Assembly (NCBI GenBank): GCA_034519525.1
Contig: JAXHOJ010000063.1
Location: 1 to 64,000 of the forward strand
DNA length: 64,000 bases
From: Gemmobacter sp034519525
Lineage (GTDB): Bacteria; Pseudomonadota; Alphaproteobacteria; Rhodobacterales; Rhodobacteraceae
Direction: 5' to 3'
Made by a program: the position numbers and the translations under genes. This document shows positions 43,610 through 52,623 of the stretch, piece after piece; position 1 is the stretch's first letter, and every line of letters starts with the position of its first letter. The notes beneath the pieces were generated by a model. The model searched no databases, was not told where the DNA came from, and saw only the letters and a list, made by a program, of their open reading frames with translations.

Positions 43610-44920
43610 ATGACAGGCGTGGCCCCCGTCAGCCTGGTCCCCGTCAGTCTGGTCCCCATCAGCCTGATCATCGTCAGCCGCCACCGCCTGGCCGCCCTGC
43701 AACGCGCGGTCACGGCGGTGCGCCAGCTGGATCATCCGCTGCTGGAACTGATCGTGGTGGCCGATCCGGCGGCCTGTGCCGCGCTGGCGGGGCTGACGGC
43801 CAAGATCATTGCCTTCGATGCCGCCAATATCTCGGCCGCGCGCAATCTGGGCATCGCGCAGGCTGCGGGTGACATCGTGCTGTTTCTGGATGATGACGCC
43901 GTGCCAGAGCCGACCTGGGCCAGCCGTCTGGTCGCGCCCTTTGCCGATCCGCAGGTGATGGCCGCCACCGGCTTCGTGCGCGGGCGCAACGGGATTTCCT
44001 TTCAGTGGCAGGCCTCCGAGGTGGACAGCCTGGCGCAGGATCATCCGCTGCAGGTGCCGCAAGGCCCGTCCTTGCACGCAGGCAGCCCCGGCCGCGCGGT
44101 CAAGACCCAGGGCACCAACTGCGCTTTCCGGCGGGATGTTCTGGCGGCGGCGGGGGGCTTTGATCCGGCATTCCGCTTCTACCTCGACGAGGCCGATCTG
44201 AACCTCCGGCTGGGAGGGCAGGGCCTGACGGCGGTGGTGCCGCTGGCGCAGGTGCATCACGGCTTTGCCGCCAGCGCCCGGCGCCGCGCCGATCGGGTGC
44301 CGCTGTCGCTGCACGACATCGCGGCCTCCACGGCGGTCTTCCTGCGGCGCCATGCCGATGCCGCCGGGCTGGCCGCAGGCTGGCAGCAACTGCAGCAGGA
44401 TCAGCGCCGCAGGCTGTTGCGCCTGATGGTCGAAGGCCGGATCGAACCGGGCATCCTGCGCCCCTTGCTCGCCACGCTGCATCAGGGCTGGCAAGAGGGG
44501 CTGCATCGGCCCATCGCCATTCCACCGCCGATTGATTCGCCCGCGCCGCCCTTCCTCCGCCTGTCCGATACCGGGCCAAGGCCCGGTGTGGTGCTGGCCG
44601 GCCGGGTCTGGCAGGCCCGATCCTTGGCAAAACGCGCCGAATCAGCCGTGGCCGAACGGAATATCGTGACATTGTTCCGGTTCAGCCCCACAATCCTGCG
44701 ACACAATCATCGTTTCCATCCCCGCGGCTACTGGATTCAGACCGGCGGATTGTTCGGGATTGCAGAACGAACCGCCAGACCCCCGGTTTTGGGCAGTTTC
44801 CGGCACAGGCTTCACGTCGAAGTCGCGAAATGGGCGAAGCTGCGCCCAACTTCCGCCATCTCTATTGTTGAAAACTTGAGTCAAGCTTCGCACTGCGATA
44901 TGCCCAAAACCAGAGATTGA
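43610..44920 (+). CDS. Family 2 glycosyltransferase
   Basis: 436 residues from MTGVAPVSLVPVSLVP, an unusual repetitive N-terminus (VSLVP twice, then ISLI). GT-A fold: LIIVSRHRLAALQRAVTAV, donor motif VLFLDDDAVPEP (DxD), acceptor region GGFDPAFRFYLDEADLNLR. Followed by about 180 residues without a known domain, including a long helical segment rich in Gln and Arg. Likely adds a sugar to a surface glycan; substrate unknown. Starts 52 bp after cysQ. A 120-bp gap separates it from galU. Confidence 0.85.
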   Translation: MTGVAPVSLVPVSLVPISLIIVSRHRLAALQRAVTAVRQLDHPLLELIVVADPAACAALAGLTAKIIAFDAANISAARNLGIAQAAGDIVLFLDDDAVPEPTWASRLVAPFADPQVMAATGFVRGRNGISFQWQASEVDSLAQDHPLQVPQGPSLHAGSPGRAVKTQGTNCAFRRDVLAAAGGFDPAFRFYLDEADLNLRLGGQGLTAVVPLAQVHHGFAASARRRADRVPLSLHDIAASTAVFLRRHADAAGLAAGWQQLQQDQRRRLLRLMVEGRIEPGILRPLLATLHQGWQEGLHRPIAIPPPIDSPAPPFLRLSDTGPRPGVVLAGRVWQARSLAKRAESAVAERNIVTLFRFSPTILRHNHRFHPRGYWIQTGGLFGIAERTARPPVLGSFRHRLHVEVAKWAKLRPTSAISIVENLSQASHCDMPKTRD

Positions 44921-45040
44921 CCATTGATCTGGCGATATTCTGGCCCTCGGGTCCGTTTGATTGTTGCGCGAAAGTGAATGGTTGACAGAGGCGCTGTCAT
45001 AATGGGGCAGCAGAACAGCTTGAAAAGGTCGTATGCGATC

Positions 45041-45940
45041 ATGAAGCCGAACAAAGTTACAAAAGCCGTTTTCCCGGTCGCCGGCATGGGCACGCGCTTC
45101 CTGCCCGCCACGAAGTCGATCCCGAAAGAGATCATGACCCTCGTGGATCGGCCGCTGATCCAATATGCCATTGACGAGGCCCGCGCGGCCGGCATCGAAG
45201 AATTCATCTTCGTCACCTCGCGCGGCAAATCGGCGCTGGAAGATTACTTCGACCGCGCACCCGAGCTGGAAAACAAGCTGCGCGATTCGAACAAGACCGA
45301 ACTGCTTGAAGTGCTGAATGCCACCAACATGGATTCCGGTGCCATCGCCTATGTGCGCCAGAACCAGCCGCTGGGTCTGGGCCATGCCGTGTGGTGCGCC
45401 CGCCGTCTGATCGGCAACGAGCCCTTCGCCGTTCTGCTGCCCGATGACGTGATCGCCGCTGAAAAGCCTTGCCTCGCGCAGATGGTCGAGGCTTACGAAC
45501 AGATCGGCGGCAACATGGTCGCCGCGATGGAAGTGCCGCCCGCCAAGGCCTCGTCCTATGGTGTGCTGGATATCGAAAATGACATGGGCACCATCGTCAA
45601 GGCCAAGGGCATGGTTGAAAAGCCCAAGGCCGAAGATGCGCCGTCGAACCTCGCTGTCATCGGCCGCTATATCCTGTCGCCCAAGGTGCTGCAGAACCTG
45701 AACACCGTGCAGAAGGGTGCCGGCGGCGAAATCCAGCTGACCGATGCCATCGCCAAGGAAATCGGTCCCGAAGGCACCGGCGTCTATGGCTACCGCTTCC
45801 GTGGCCAGCGCTATGATTGCGGCTCCAAGGCCGGTTTCCTGCAGGCCACTGTCGCCTTCGGCATGTCGCGCCCCGAACTGCGCGATGAATTCACCGATTA
45901 CCTGCATGACACCATGGCGCAGCTGAAAGCCGCGCAATAA
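45041..45940 (+). CDS. galU: UTP-glucose-1-phosphate uridylyltransferase
   Basis: 299 residues. Makes UDP-glucose for glycan synthesis. Nucleotide motif AVFPVAGMGTRFLPATKSIPKE in the first 30 residues (with the catalytic Lys), LVDRPLIQYAIDEARAAGIE, and VEKPKAEDAPSNLAVIGRYIL near the sugar site. Start MKPNKVTKAV at 45041; an upstream in-frame ATG (44978) would add 21 residues not typical of the family. The next gene begins three bases after its stop, so galU heads the glycan genes that follow. Confidence 0.97.
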   Translation: MKPNKVTKAVFPVAGMGTRFLPATKSIPKEIMTLVDRPLIQYAIDEARAAGIEEFIFVTSRGKSALEDYFDRAPELENKLRDSNKTELLEVLNATNMDSGAIAYVRQNQPLGLGHAVWCARRLIGNEPFAVLLPDDVIAAEKPCLAQMVEAYEQIGGNMVAAMEVPPAKASSYGVLDIENDMGTIVKAKGMVEKPKAEDAPSNLAVIGRYILSPKVLQNLNTVQKGAGGEIQLTDAIAKEIGPEGTGVYGYRFRGQRYDCGSKAGFLQATVAFGMSRPELRDEFTDYLHDTMAQLKAAQ

Positions 45941-45943
45941 TCC

Positions 45944-47155
45944 GTGCCTGCCGCCCGGCTGCTGGATCTGACGCGCCTTGTTTCCCGTCTGGGCCGGGGC
46001 GCGCTGACCGGGGTTGACCGGGTCGAGCTGGCCTATCTGGATCATTTCATCGCGGGGGATGCCCATCAGGGCCTCCCCCTTTTTGGTCTGGTGCGCACGG
46101 CCTGGGGGCATCTGCTGCTGGATGGCCGGGGGGCTGCCGGGGTGGCCGCGCTGGCCCATGGCCGACAGCCTTTGCGCCGGGCCTCTGGCATCGCGCGCCT
46201 GCTGGGCCGGAAAGATCCGCTGCGCGCAGCGGCCGAATTCACGGTGCGGCAGTTGGCCCTGCGGGCCGCCCCCGATCTGGCGCTGCCTGTGCTGCTGCGT
46301 CATCTGCCGCCGGGCACCGTCTATTTCAACACTGGCCATGCCAATCTGTCTGCCCGCAGGCTTGCGGCTCTGGGCCGTGCGGGGCTGCGCCGGGCGGTGC
46401 TGGTGCATGATGTCATCCCGCTCGATCACCCCGAATATACCCGCCCCGGCATCCCTGCCGTCTTTGCCCGCAAGATGGCCGCCGTCGCCCGTCATGCTGA
46501 TCTGGTGATCCACACCACCCGCGATGCCCGCACCCGGACCGAGGCACAGCTGGCCCGGCTGGGCTGCGTGCCGCCGGGGATCGTGGCGCCGCTGGGCATC
46601 ACTTTGGCCCCCGCCGCCCCCGTGGCCCTGCCGGGCTTCGATCCGTCGCGGCCCTGGTTCATCGCCATCGGCACGATCGAACCGCGCAAGAACCACGCCT
46701 TCCTGCTGGATCTTTGGCAGACACTGGCCAGCCGCCTGCCGCCCGACCGTCTGCCGCAACTGGTGATCGCTGGTGGCCGCGGCTGGAACAATGACGCCGT
46801 CTTTCGCAGGCTGGAGGCCCGCCCCCCGGGCGTGATCGAGGCGCAGGGCCTGCCCGATGGCGCCTTGATCACGCTGCTGCAGGGCGCGCGGGCGCTGCTG
46901 TTTCCCAGCTTTGCCGAAGGCTTTGGCCTGCCCCCCGCCGAAGCGGCGGCATTGGGCTGCCCGGTGATCGCCAATCCGCTGCCGGTGCTGCAAGAAATCC
47001 TGGGCGACTATCCGGTTTACCTGCCGGTCAGCGATGATTACGCTTGGCTGGAAACAATCATGCAGGCGGCAGACAAGCCGCCGGAACAGGCAGGGCGCAG
47101 GTGGCAGCCCCCGGATTGGGGCCAACATTTCAATGCGGTCTTAAGCAGCATCTGA
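45944..47155 (+). CDS. Family 1/4 glycosyltransferase (GT-B)
   Basis: 403 residues, GTG start only three bases after galU. N-terminal Rossmann domain is weakly conserved; the C-terminal Glycos_transf_1 domain is clear: FIAIGTIEPRKNHAFLLDLW, GRGWNNDAVFRRLE, and the EX7E-type motif in FPSFAEGFGLPPAEAAALG. RVELAYLDHFI and LVHDVIPLDHPEY also occur in mannosyl- and fucosyltransferase-like members. Donor and acceptor are not inferable. Translationally coupled to galU. Confidence 0.88.
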   Translation: MPAARLLDLTRLVSRLGRGALTGVDRVELAYLDHFIAGDAHQGLPLFGLVRTAWGHLLLDGRGAAGVAALAHGRQPLRRASGIARLLGRKDPLRAAAEFTVRQLALRAAPDLALPVLLRHLPPGTVYFNTGHANLSARRLAALGRAGLRRAVLVHDVIPLDHPEYTRPGIPAVFARKMAAVARHADLVIHTTRDARTRTEAQLARLGCVPPGIVAPLGITLAPAAPVALPGFDPSRPWFIAIGTIEPRKNHAFLLDLWQTLASRLPPDRLPQLVIAGGRGWNNDAVFRRLEARPPGVIEAQGLPDGALITLLQGARALLFPSFAEGFGLPPAEAAALGCPVIANPLPVLQEILGDYPVYLPVSDDYAWLETIMQAADKPPEQAGRRWQPPDWGQHFNAVLSSI

Positions 47156-47191
47156 TAAAGCCGGTGAAAAGACACGGGCAGGGCAACGGAT

Positions 47192-48202
47192 TTGGGTATT
47201 CTTTCCACATACGGGCTGCGGCTGGCGCGCAAACGCTGGCGCATCCGCGCCTTCCGCAAGCGGCGCGAACTGGCGCCGGTGGTCAGCCGCGTGGGCGATA
47301 TCCGTCCCGGTGCGATCCTGCTGTTTTCCACCCTGCGCAACGAAAAGATCCGCCTGCCGTATTTCCTGCAATACTATCGCGCCCTGGGCATCAATCATTT
47401 CCTGATCGTGGACAATGGCAGCGACGATGGCTCGCGCGAATATCTGGCCGAACAGCCGGATGTGTCGCTCTGGACCACGGGCGCCAGCTACAAACGCGCC
47501 CGCTTCGGGGTGGATTGGCTGAACTGGCTGCAGATGCGCTATGGCCATGGCCACTGGACGCTGGTTGTCGATCCGGATGAATTCTTCGTCTACCCGTTCT
47601 GCGATACCCGGCCCCTGCGGGCCTTGACAGACTGGCTCGATGCCAGCTCGATCAAAAGCTTTCCCGCCATGCTGCTGGATATGTATCCCCGCGGCCCGAT
47701 CAGCGCCCAACCCTACCGCGAGGGGCAAGACCCGTTCGAAATTGCCAGCTGGTTCGACAGTGGCAATTACGCGATCACCCGCAACAGGCGCTATGGCAAC
47801 CTGTGGATTCAGGGGGGCCCGCGCGCCCGCGTGTTCTTTCCCGATCTGCCGGAACGGGCGCCTGCGCTGAACAAGATCCCGCTGGTGAAATGGCATCGCG
47901 ATTATGCCTATGTCAGTTCAACCCACATGCTGCTGCCGCGCGGGCTGAACCTCGTCTATGATGAATGGGGGGGCGAAAAAGCCTCGGGTGTGCTGCTGCA
48001 CGCCAAATTCATCGACACTTTCGCCGCCAAGGCCGAAGAGGAAATGACCCGCGGCCAGCATTATGCCGCCAGCCATGAATACCGCGCCTACCGCGATGGT
48101 CTGCAGGCCAGCCCCGATCTGTGGTGCAAGTGGAGCGAGAAATACATCAACTGGCGCCAGCTGGAGATTCTGGGGCTGATGTCGAAAGGAAACTGGGCAT
48201 GA
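47192..48202 (+). CDS. Glycosyltransferase family 2-like protein (Glyco_tranf_2_4)
   Basis: 336 residues, TTG start (47192) chosen because the frame opens there and MGILSTYGLRLARKRWRIRAF is the usual basic opening. GT-A motifs: FSTLRNEKIRLPYFLQYYRALGINHF, LIVDNGSDDGSREYL, and VVDPDEFFVYPF, where DxD would bind the metal. Similar alphaproteobacterial proteins are annotated glycosyltransferase family 2 or GT92-like. Follows the GT-B gene by 37 bp and precedes the GT14-type gene by 14 bp, so one operon is likely. Confidence 0.85.
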   Translation: MGILSTYGLRLARKRWRIRAFRKRRELAPVVSRVGDIRPGAILLFSTLRNEKIRLPYFLQYYRALGINHFLIVDNGSDDGSREYLAEQPDVSLWTTGASYKRARFGVDWLNWLQMRYGHGHWTLVVDPDEFFVYPFCDTRPLRALTDWLDASSIKSFPAMLLDMYPRGPISAQPYREGQDPFEIASWFDSGNYAITRNRRYGNLWIQGGPRARVFFPDLPERAPALNKIPLVKWHRDYAYVSSTHMLLPRGLNLVYDEWGGEKASGVLLHAKFIDTFAAKAEEEMTRGQHYAASHEYRAYRDGLQASPDLWCKWSEKYINWRQLEILGLMSKGNWA

Positions 48203-48215
48203 AGGTGCTGCGGGG

Positions 48216-49913
48216 ATGAGCGTCGGCTTTGTCATGCTCTGCCACACCGCCTTTGACCGTGCGGCGCAGGTGGCGCGGCACTGGTCCCGGCAGGGCTGCC
48301 CGGTGGTGATCCATGTCGATCGCCGGGTCAAAGCCGCCACCTACCGCAAATTCACCCGGGATCTGGCGGGCGAGGCCGATATCCGCTTTGCCCCGCGCTT
48401 TGCCTGTGAATGGGGCACCTGGGGGCTGGTCGCCGCAACCCAGGCCGCGGCAGAGCTGATGCTGCGCGATTTCCCGCAGGTCTCCCATGTCTGCCTCGCC
48501 TCCGGCTCTTGCCTGCCGCTGCGCCCGGTCAGCGAACTCGCCGCCTATCTGGCGGCGCGGCCGGGCACAGATTTCATCGAAAGCGTCACCACCGAAGATG
48601 TGGGATGGACGGTGGGGGGCCTGAACATCGAACGCTTCACCCTGCGCTTTCCGTTTTCCTGGCGCAAGAACCGGCGGCTGTTCGATGATTATGTGCGCCT
48701 GCAACGCCGCGTCGGCTTTCGCCGTCGCATCCCGGCGGGGCTGGCCCCGCATCTGGGCAGCCAGTGGTGGTGCCTGACACGCGAAAGTCTGACCGCGATC
48801 CTGCAACATCCCCGCCGCGCCGAATTCGACCGCTATTTCCAGCGCGTCTGGATTCCGGATGAAAGCTATTTTCAAACGCTGGTGCGGCTGGTCTCCACCC
48901 GGATCGAAAGCCGCTCGCTCACGCTGCATAAATTCGATTTTCAGGGCAAACCGCATATCTTCTACGACGATCACCTGCAGCTTCTGCGCAAATCCGATTG
49001 CTTCGTGGCGCGCAAGGTATGGCCGCAGGCCGACCGGCTGTATCGCGCCTTCCTGTCGCCCCATGCCGGGGCACAGCAGGCCGCCGAACCCAACCCCGGC
49101 AAGATCGACCGGCTGTTTGCCCGCGCGGTGGAACGCCGCACCAAGGGCCGCGCCGGGCTGTACATGCAAAGCCGCTTCCCCAATCCCGCTTGGGAAAATA
49201 CCATGTCCGCCGCGCCCTATTCGGTGTTTCAGGGCTTTTCCGACCTGTTCGAAAATTTCGAAACCTGGCTGGGCAAGGCCGCCGGGGTGCGGGTGCATGG
49301 CCATCTCTTTGCCCCCGCCCGGGTCGAATTCGCCGGGGGCGATACCAGCTATAATGGCGCGCTCAGCGACAGTGCCGCCTTGCGCGATTACAACCCGCGC
49401 AGCTTTCTGACCAACCTGTTGTGGAACACCCGGGGCGAACGGCAGTGCTTTCAATATGGCCCCGCCGACAGCCAGAAGATCCTGCCTTTTCTGATGCGCG
49501 ATCCGCAGGCACAGATTTCCGTCATCACCGGCGCCTGGGCGGTGCCCCTGTTCCGCGCCAGCCTCGATTTCCCCGAAATCCGCAAAGAGGCCGCGCGCCT
49601 GCAAAAGATCGAGGCTGCGCAGGTGGATCTGCTGCGCCTGCCTGCGGTCAAGGCCCGGCTGCGGATCTGGTCGCTGGCCGAATTCATCGAAGACCCGATG
49701 ACCCCGCTGCAGGATATCCTGGACGAGATCAACCCGCGCGCCGGCCGCCGCCTGACAGAGGCGCCGCGCATGGCCGATCTGGCAGGCTTCGGCCAGTTCC
49801 TGCAGAACCTGCGCAATCAGGGGATGCAGCCGGTGCTGATGGGCGATTTTCCGGCGGGCGACGACCCGCGCCCCACCTCAACGCGGCGTGGCCGCCCCTA
49901 TCTGGTAAAGTGA
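48216..49913 (+). CDS. GT14-type beta-1,6-N-acetylglucosaminyltransferase with DUF5928 domain
   Basis: 565 residues in two parts. Residues 1 to about 290 resemble core-2/I-branching GlcNAc transferases (VGFVMLCHTAFDRAAQVARHW, VCLASGSCLPLRPVSEL, GSQWWCLTRES, IPDESYFQTLVR). The C-terminal 270 residues (FQGFSDLFENFETWLGKAAG, then TNLLWNTRGERQCFQYGP) match DUF5928, a domain found attached to this enzyme in Rhodobacterales. Function of DUF5928 is unknown; its placement next to a sulfotransferase gene might mean a modifying role. One base separates its TGA from the next GTG. Confidence 0.85.
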   Translation: MSVGFVMLCHTAFDRAAQVARHWSRQGCPVVIHVDRRVKAATYRKFTRDLAGEADIRFAPRFACEWGTWGLVAATQAAAELMLRDFPQVSHVCLASGSCLPLRPVSELAAYLAARPGTDFIESVTTEDVGWTVGGLNIERFTLRFPFSWRKNRRLFDDYVRLQRRVGFRRRIPAGLAPHLGSQWWCLTRESLTAILQHPRRAEFDRYFQRVWIPDESYFQTLVRLVSTRIESRSLTLHKFDFQGKPHIFYDDHLQLLRKSDCFVARKVWPQADRLYRAFLSPHAGAQQAAEPNPGKIDRLFARAVERRTKGRAGLYMQSRFPNPAWENTMSAAPYSVFQGFSDLFENFETWLGKAAGVRVHGHLFAPARVEFAGGDTSYNGALSDSAALRDYNPRSFLTNLLWNTRGERQCFQYGPADSQKILPFLMRDPQAQISVITGAWAVPLFRASLDFPEIRKEAARLQKIEAAQVDLLRLPAVKARLRIWSLAEFIEDPMTPLQDILDEINPRAGRRLTEAPRMADLAGFGQFLQNLRNQGMQPVLMGDFPAGDDPRPTSTRRGRPYLVK

Positions 49914-49914
49914 C

Positions 49915-51303
49915 GTGACGCCGCAATTCACCTCTTTCGTGATGTTTGCCGAAATGCGCACCGGCTCCAATTTCCTGGAGGCGAACCTGAACGCGCTGGA
50001 GGGGGTGACCTGCCATGGCGAGCTGTTCAACCCGCATTTCATCGGCAAGAAGGATAACCCAAGCCTGTTCGGCATCGACCTTGCGGCGCGGGATGCCGAT
50101 CCGCTGGGGTTTCTGGCACGGATGCGGGCCGAAACCGCCGGGCTGGCCGGGTTTCGTCTGTTCCACGATCACGACGCCCGGGTGATCGACGCGGTTCTGG
50201 CCGATCCGGCCTGCGCCAAGATCATCCTGACCCGCAATCCGGTGGAAAGCTATGTCAGCCTGAAAATCGCGCAGGATACCGGGCAATGGCGGCTGACCAA
50301 CGCTTCCAAGCTGAAAACCGCGCGGGTGGAATTCGATGCCGATGAATTTGAACGCCATCTGCGCGCCTTGCAGGAATTTCAGGTCACGCTGCTGAACCGG
50401 CTGCAGACCTCTGGCCAGACCGCTTTCTATATTGATTACGAAGATCTGAACGATCTGGCCGTGCTGAACGGCCTTGCCGCCTTCCTGGGTGTCACCGCCC
50501 GGCTGGAGGCGCTGGACCCCAAGCTGAAAAAGCAGAACCCCGAAGACATCACCGAAAAGGTGGTCAACGCCCCGGCGATGGAACAGGCGCTGGCCCGGCT
50601 GGACCGTTTCAACCTGTCGCGCAGCCCGAATTTCGAACCCCGGCGCACGGCGGCCATCCCATCCTTCGTGGCCTCCGATGCAGGCGCGCTGTTCATGCCG
50701 GTGAAAGGCGGGCCTGAAAATGCGATCACCGCCTGGCTTGCCGCGCTGGGGGCACCGCTGACCGGCCGCTTCGTGCAGAAAACCCTGCGCCAGTGGAAAC
50801 GCGCCCATCCCGGCCATCGCAGCTTCACGGTGATCCGTCACCCGCTGCCCCGCGCCTGGGGCGCCTATCAGCGGGTGGTGCAGGGGCAGGATGATGCCGG
50901 GCTGCGCCGCCTGCTGGTGAAATCCTATCACCTGCCGCTGCCCGAAGATGGCGCCGAGGCAGAGGCGCAACGCCATGGGTTTCTGGCCTTCCTGCGCTGG
51001 CTCAAACCCTATCTCTCTGGCCAGACCGGCCAGAAGATCGACGCGCATCTGGCCAGCCAGACCGCGATCCTGCAGGGCTTTGCCCAGTTTCAGGGGCCGG
51101 ATCTGGTGCTGCGCGAAGACAGGCTTGCCACAGGGCTGGCCTTTCTGGCCGCCGAACTGGGGCAATCCGCCCCAGATTTTCTGCCAGAGGCCGCAGATCC
51201 GCTTCTGGCCCAGCTTTATGATGACGAGATCGAAGATGCCACGCGCGAGGCCTGCGCCCGCGATTACATGGGTTTCGGCTTTGGCCGCTGGCAGGCCCGC
51301 TGA
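49915..51303 (+). CDS. Sulfotransferase family protein (NodH-like)
   Basis: 462 residues, GTG start one base after the preceding stop. The N-terminal half has sulfotransferase PAPS motifs: FAEMRTGSNFLEANL as the 5'-phosphosulfate loop and ILTRNPVESYVSLKIA as the 3'-phosphate site, as in NodH and Stf0-type enzymes. The C-terminal 220 residues contain a second RHPLPRAWGAYQRVVQ motif and RWLKPYLSGQTGQ, like Sulfotransfer_2-type proteins, suggesting two related domains. Probably sulfates the glycan made by the upstream transferases; CysQ would remove the PAP produced. Last gene of the glycan block. Confidence 0.8.
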   Translation: MTPQFTSFVMFAEMRTGSNFLEANLNALEGVTCHGELFNPHFIGKKDNPSLFGIDLAARDADPLGFLARMRAETAGLAGFRLFHDHDARVIDAVLADPACAKIILTRNPVESYVSLKIAQDTGQWRLTNASKLKTARVEFDADEFERHLRALQEFQVTLLNRLQTSGQTAFYIDYEDLNDLAVLNGLAAFLGVTARLEALDPKLKKQNPEDITEKVVNAPAMEQALARLDRFNLSRSPNFEPRRTAAIPSFVASDAGALFMPVKGGPENAITAWLAALGAPLTGRFVQKTLRQWKRAHPGHRSFTVIRHPLPRAWGAYQRVVQGQDDAGLRRLLVKSYHLPLPEDGAEAEAQRHGFLAFLRWLKPYLSGQTGQKIDAHLASQTAILQGFAQFQGPDLVLREDRLATGLAFLAAELGQSAPDFLPEAADPLLAQLYDDEIEDATREACARDYMGFGFGRWQAR

Positions 51304-51318
51304 CTGGCAGGCGCCCGG

Positions 51319-51783
51319 TCAGGCCGCCTGCGGCGCGCGGGTTTCCGTCAGGATGGCATAAAGCTTCGACGGATCGGTATTCGCGCGCAGCTTGGCGCAG
51401 ATCCCGCTGTCGCGCATGGTGCGGCTGACCAGCGCCAGCGCCTTCAGATGTTCCACGCCCGAATCCTTGGGGGCGAACAGCCCGAACACCAGATCGACAG
51501 GCTGGCGGTCCACGCTGTCATAATCCAGCGGCTTTTCCAGCCGCACGAAAACCCCCACGATACCCGGCAGGTCTTCCAGCCGGGCATGGGGCAGGGCGAT
51601 GCCATGGCCCACACCTGTGGGGCCAAGGCTTTCACGTTCCTGCAGACCATCCGTGGCGACGGCCGCGCTCAGCTTGTAGGCCGAGCCCGCCATTTCGCCC
51701 AGCTCCTGGAACAGGCGCTTCTTGCTGGTCATCTGGCTTACGACCCTGACGGCCTGTGGGTTCAGAATCTTCGAAAGTTCCAT
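51319..51783 (-). CDS. ptsN: PTS IIA-like nitrogen-regulatory protein PtsN
   Basis: 154 residues from MELSKILNPQAV. EIIA fold with phospho-acceptor His66 in GHGIALPHARL and the DLVFGLFAPKDSG segment. In the PTS-Ntr chain, PtsP-PtsO phosphorylate PtsN, which modulates K+ transport and other targets. It sits just downstream of hpf on the same strand, a conserved arrangement near rpoN in many proteobacteria, although rpoN itself is not here. A longer open frame upstream (to 51858) is not expected to be used. Confidence 0.93.
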   Translation of the reverse strand: MELSKILNPQAVRVVSQMTSKKRLFQELGEMAGSAYKLSAAVATDGLQERESLGPTGVGHGIALPHARLEDLPGIVGVFVRLEKPLDYDSVDRQPVDLVFGLFAPKDSGVEHLKALALVSRTMRDSGICAKLRANTDPSKLYAILTETRAPQAA

Positions 51784-51814
51784 CAGGGTCGCCTGTGATG
51801 GACGCGCGGGCGCG

Positions 51815-52390
51815 TCACTTGCTGTTGCGCGGGTCGATCCAGCCGATATTGCCATCATCGCGGCGATATACGACGTTCACCCCACCGTGTCCTTCATTGC
51901 GGAACACGAGCATCTTCTGCGCACCAAGTTCCAGCTGCATCACGGCTTCGCCGACGGTGATCGAAGGGATCTTCGTCTCCATCTCGGCAATCACGATGGG
52001 CTGCATTTCGGTGGCGTCGTTATCCTCGGGCTCTTCAGATGCGGCGAGGATATAGGAGGAACCACCGTCGAATTCAACAGGTGCCGTGCGGTCACGGTGA
52101 TGGTCGCGCAGGCGGCGCTTGTAGCGGCGCAGCTGCTTGTCCATCTTTTCGCGGCAGGCCTCGAAGGCGGCATAGATTTCGGACGCATGGCCCTTGGCCG
52201 CCGCGTTCAGACCCGTCGAAAGATGGATCGTGGCCTCGCAATAATACTCATGCGCAGTGCGCGAAAAGACGATCACAACCTCGGTCGGGCGTTGGGCGTA
52301 TTTATCCACCACCTCGCCCAGCTCGGCCTTCACATGGGTCTGAAGTGCCTCACCGATGTCGATCTGTTTTCCGCTGATCTGGTAACGCAT
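51815..52390 (-). CDS. hpf: Long-form ribosome hibernation promoting factor
   Basis: 191 residues from MRYQISGKQIDIGEAL. The N-terminal S30AE domain (TAHEYYCEATIHLSTGLNAAAKG and the basic helix KMDKQLRRYKRRLRDHH) binds the ribosome; the C-terminal domain (MLVFRNEGHGGVNVVYRRDDGNIGWIDP) dimerises long HPF and so joins two 70S ribosomes. 31 bp before ptsN on the same strand. The 233 bp between it and lptB show no gene; an AT-rich patch on the minus strand (TATAAAAT, about 52453-52460) may be part of its promoter. Confidence 0.93.
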   Translation of the reverse strand: MRYQISGKQIDIGEALQTHVKAELGEVVDKYAQRPTEVVIVFSRTAHEYYCEATIHLSTGLNAAAKGHASEIYAAFEACREKMDKQLRRYKRRLRDHHRDRTAPVEFDGGSSYILAASEEPEDNDATEMQPIVIAEMETKIPSITVGEAVMQLELGAQKMLVFRNEGHGGVNVVYRRDDGNIGWIDPRNSK

Positions 52391-52623
52391 GGCTCCTCCT
52401 TCACGATGGCAGCAAGGCACATCCTGCATCATGCAGGGTTACCCGCTGATGAATTTTATATGGGTCCGCCAATACCTTGACACCAGAGGAGCGGGGGCAG
52501 AAACCTGCCTGCGGGGCTGTGGTGAAAGGGGCGGTTGACGCTCGCATCCCCGTATTTGGAGACCGGGCAGCGCTGGTTGTCAACTGCTTCGTGACGCTTG
52601 CGTAAAAAGGGGCAGCTGCCCGC

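Noticed and set aside
44978..45010. TTGACA and CATAAT before galU as a sigma-70 promoter
   Set aside because: They are only 10 bp apart, outside the 16-18 bp needed.
52433..52623. rpoN expected between lptB and hpf
   Set aside because: Only 233 bp separate the genes and no sigma-54 sequence is present; it must be elsewhere or absent.
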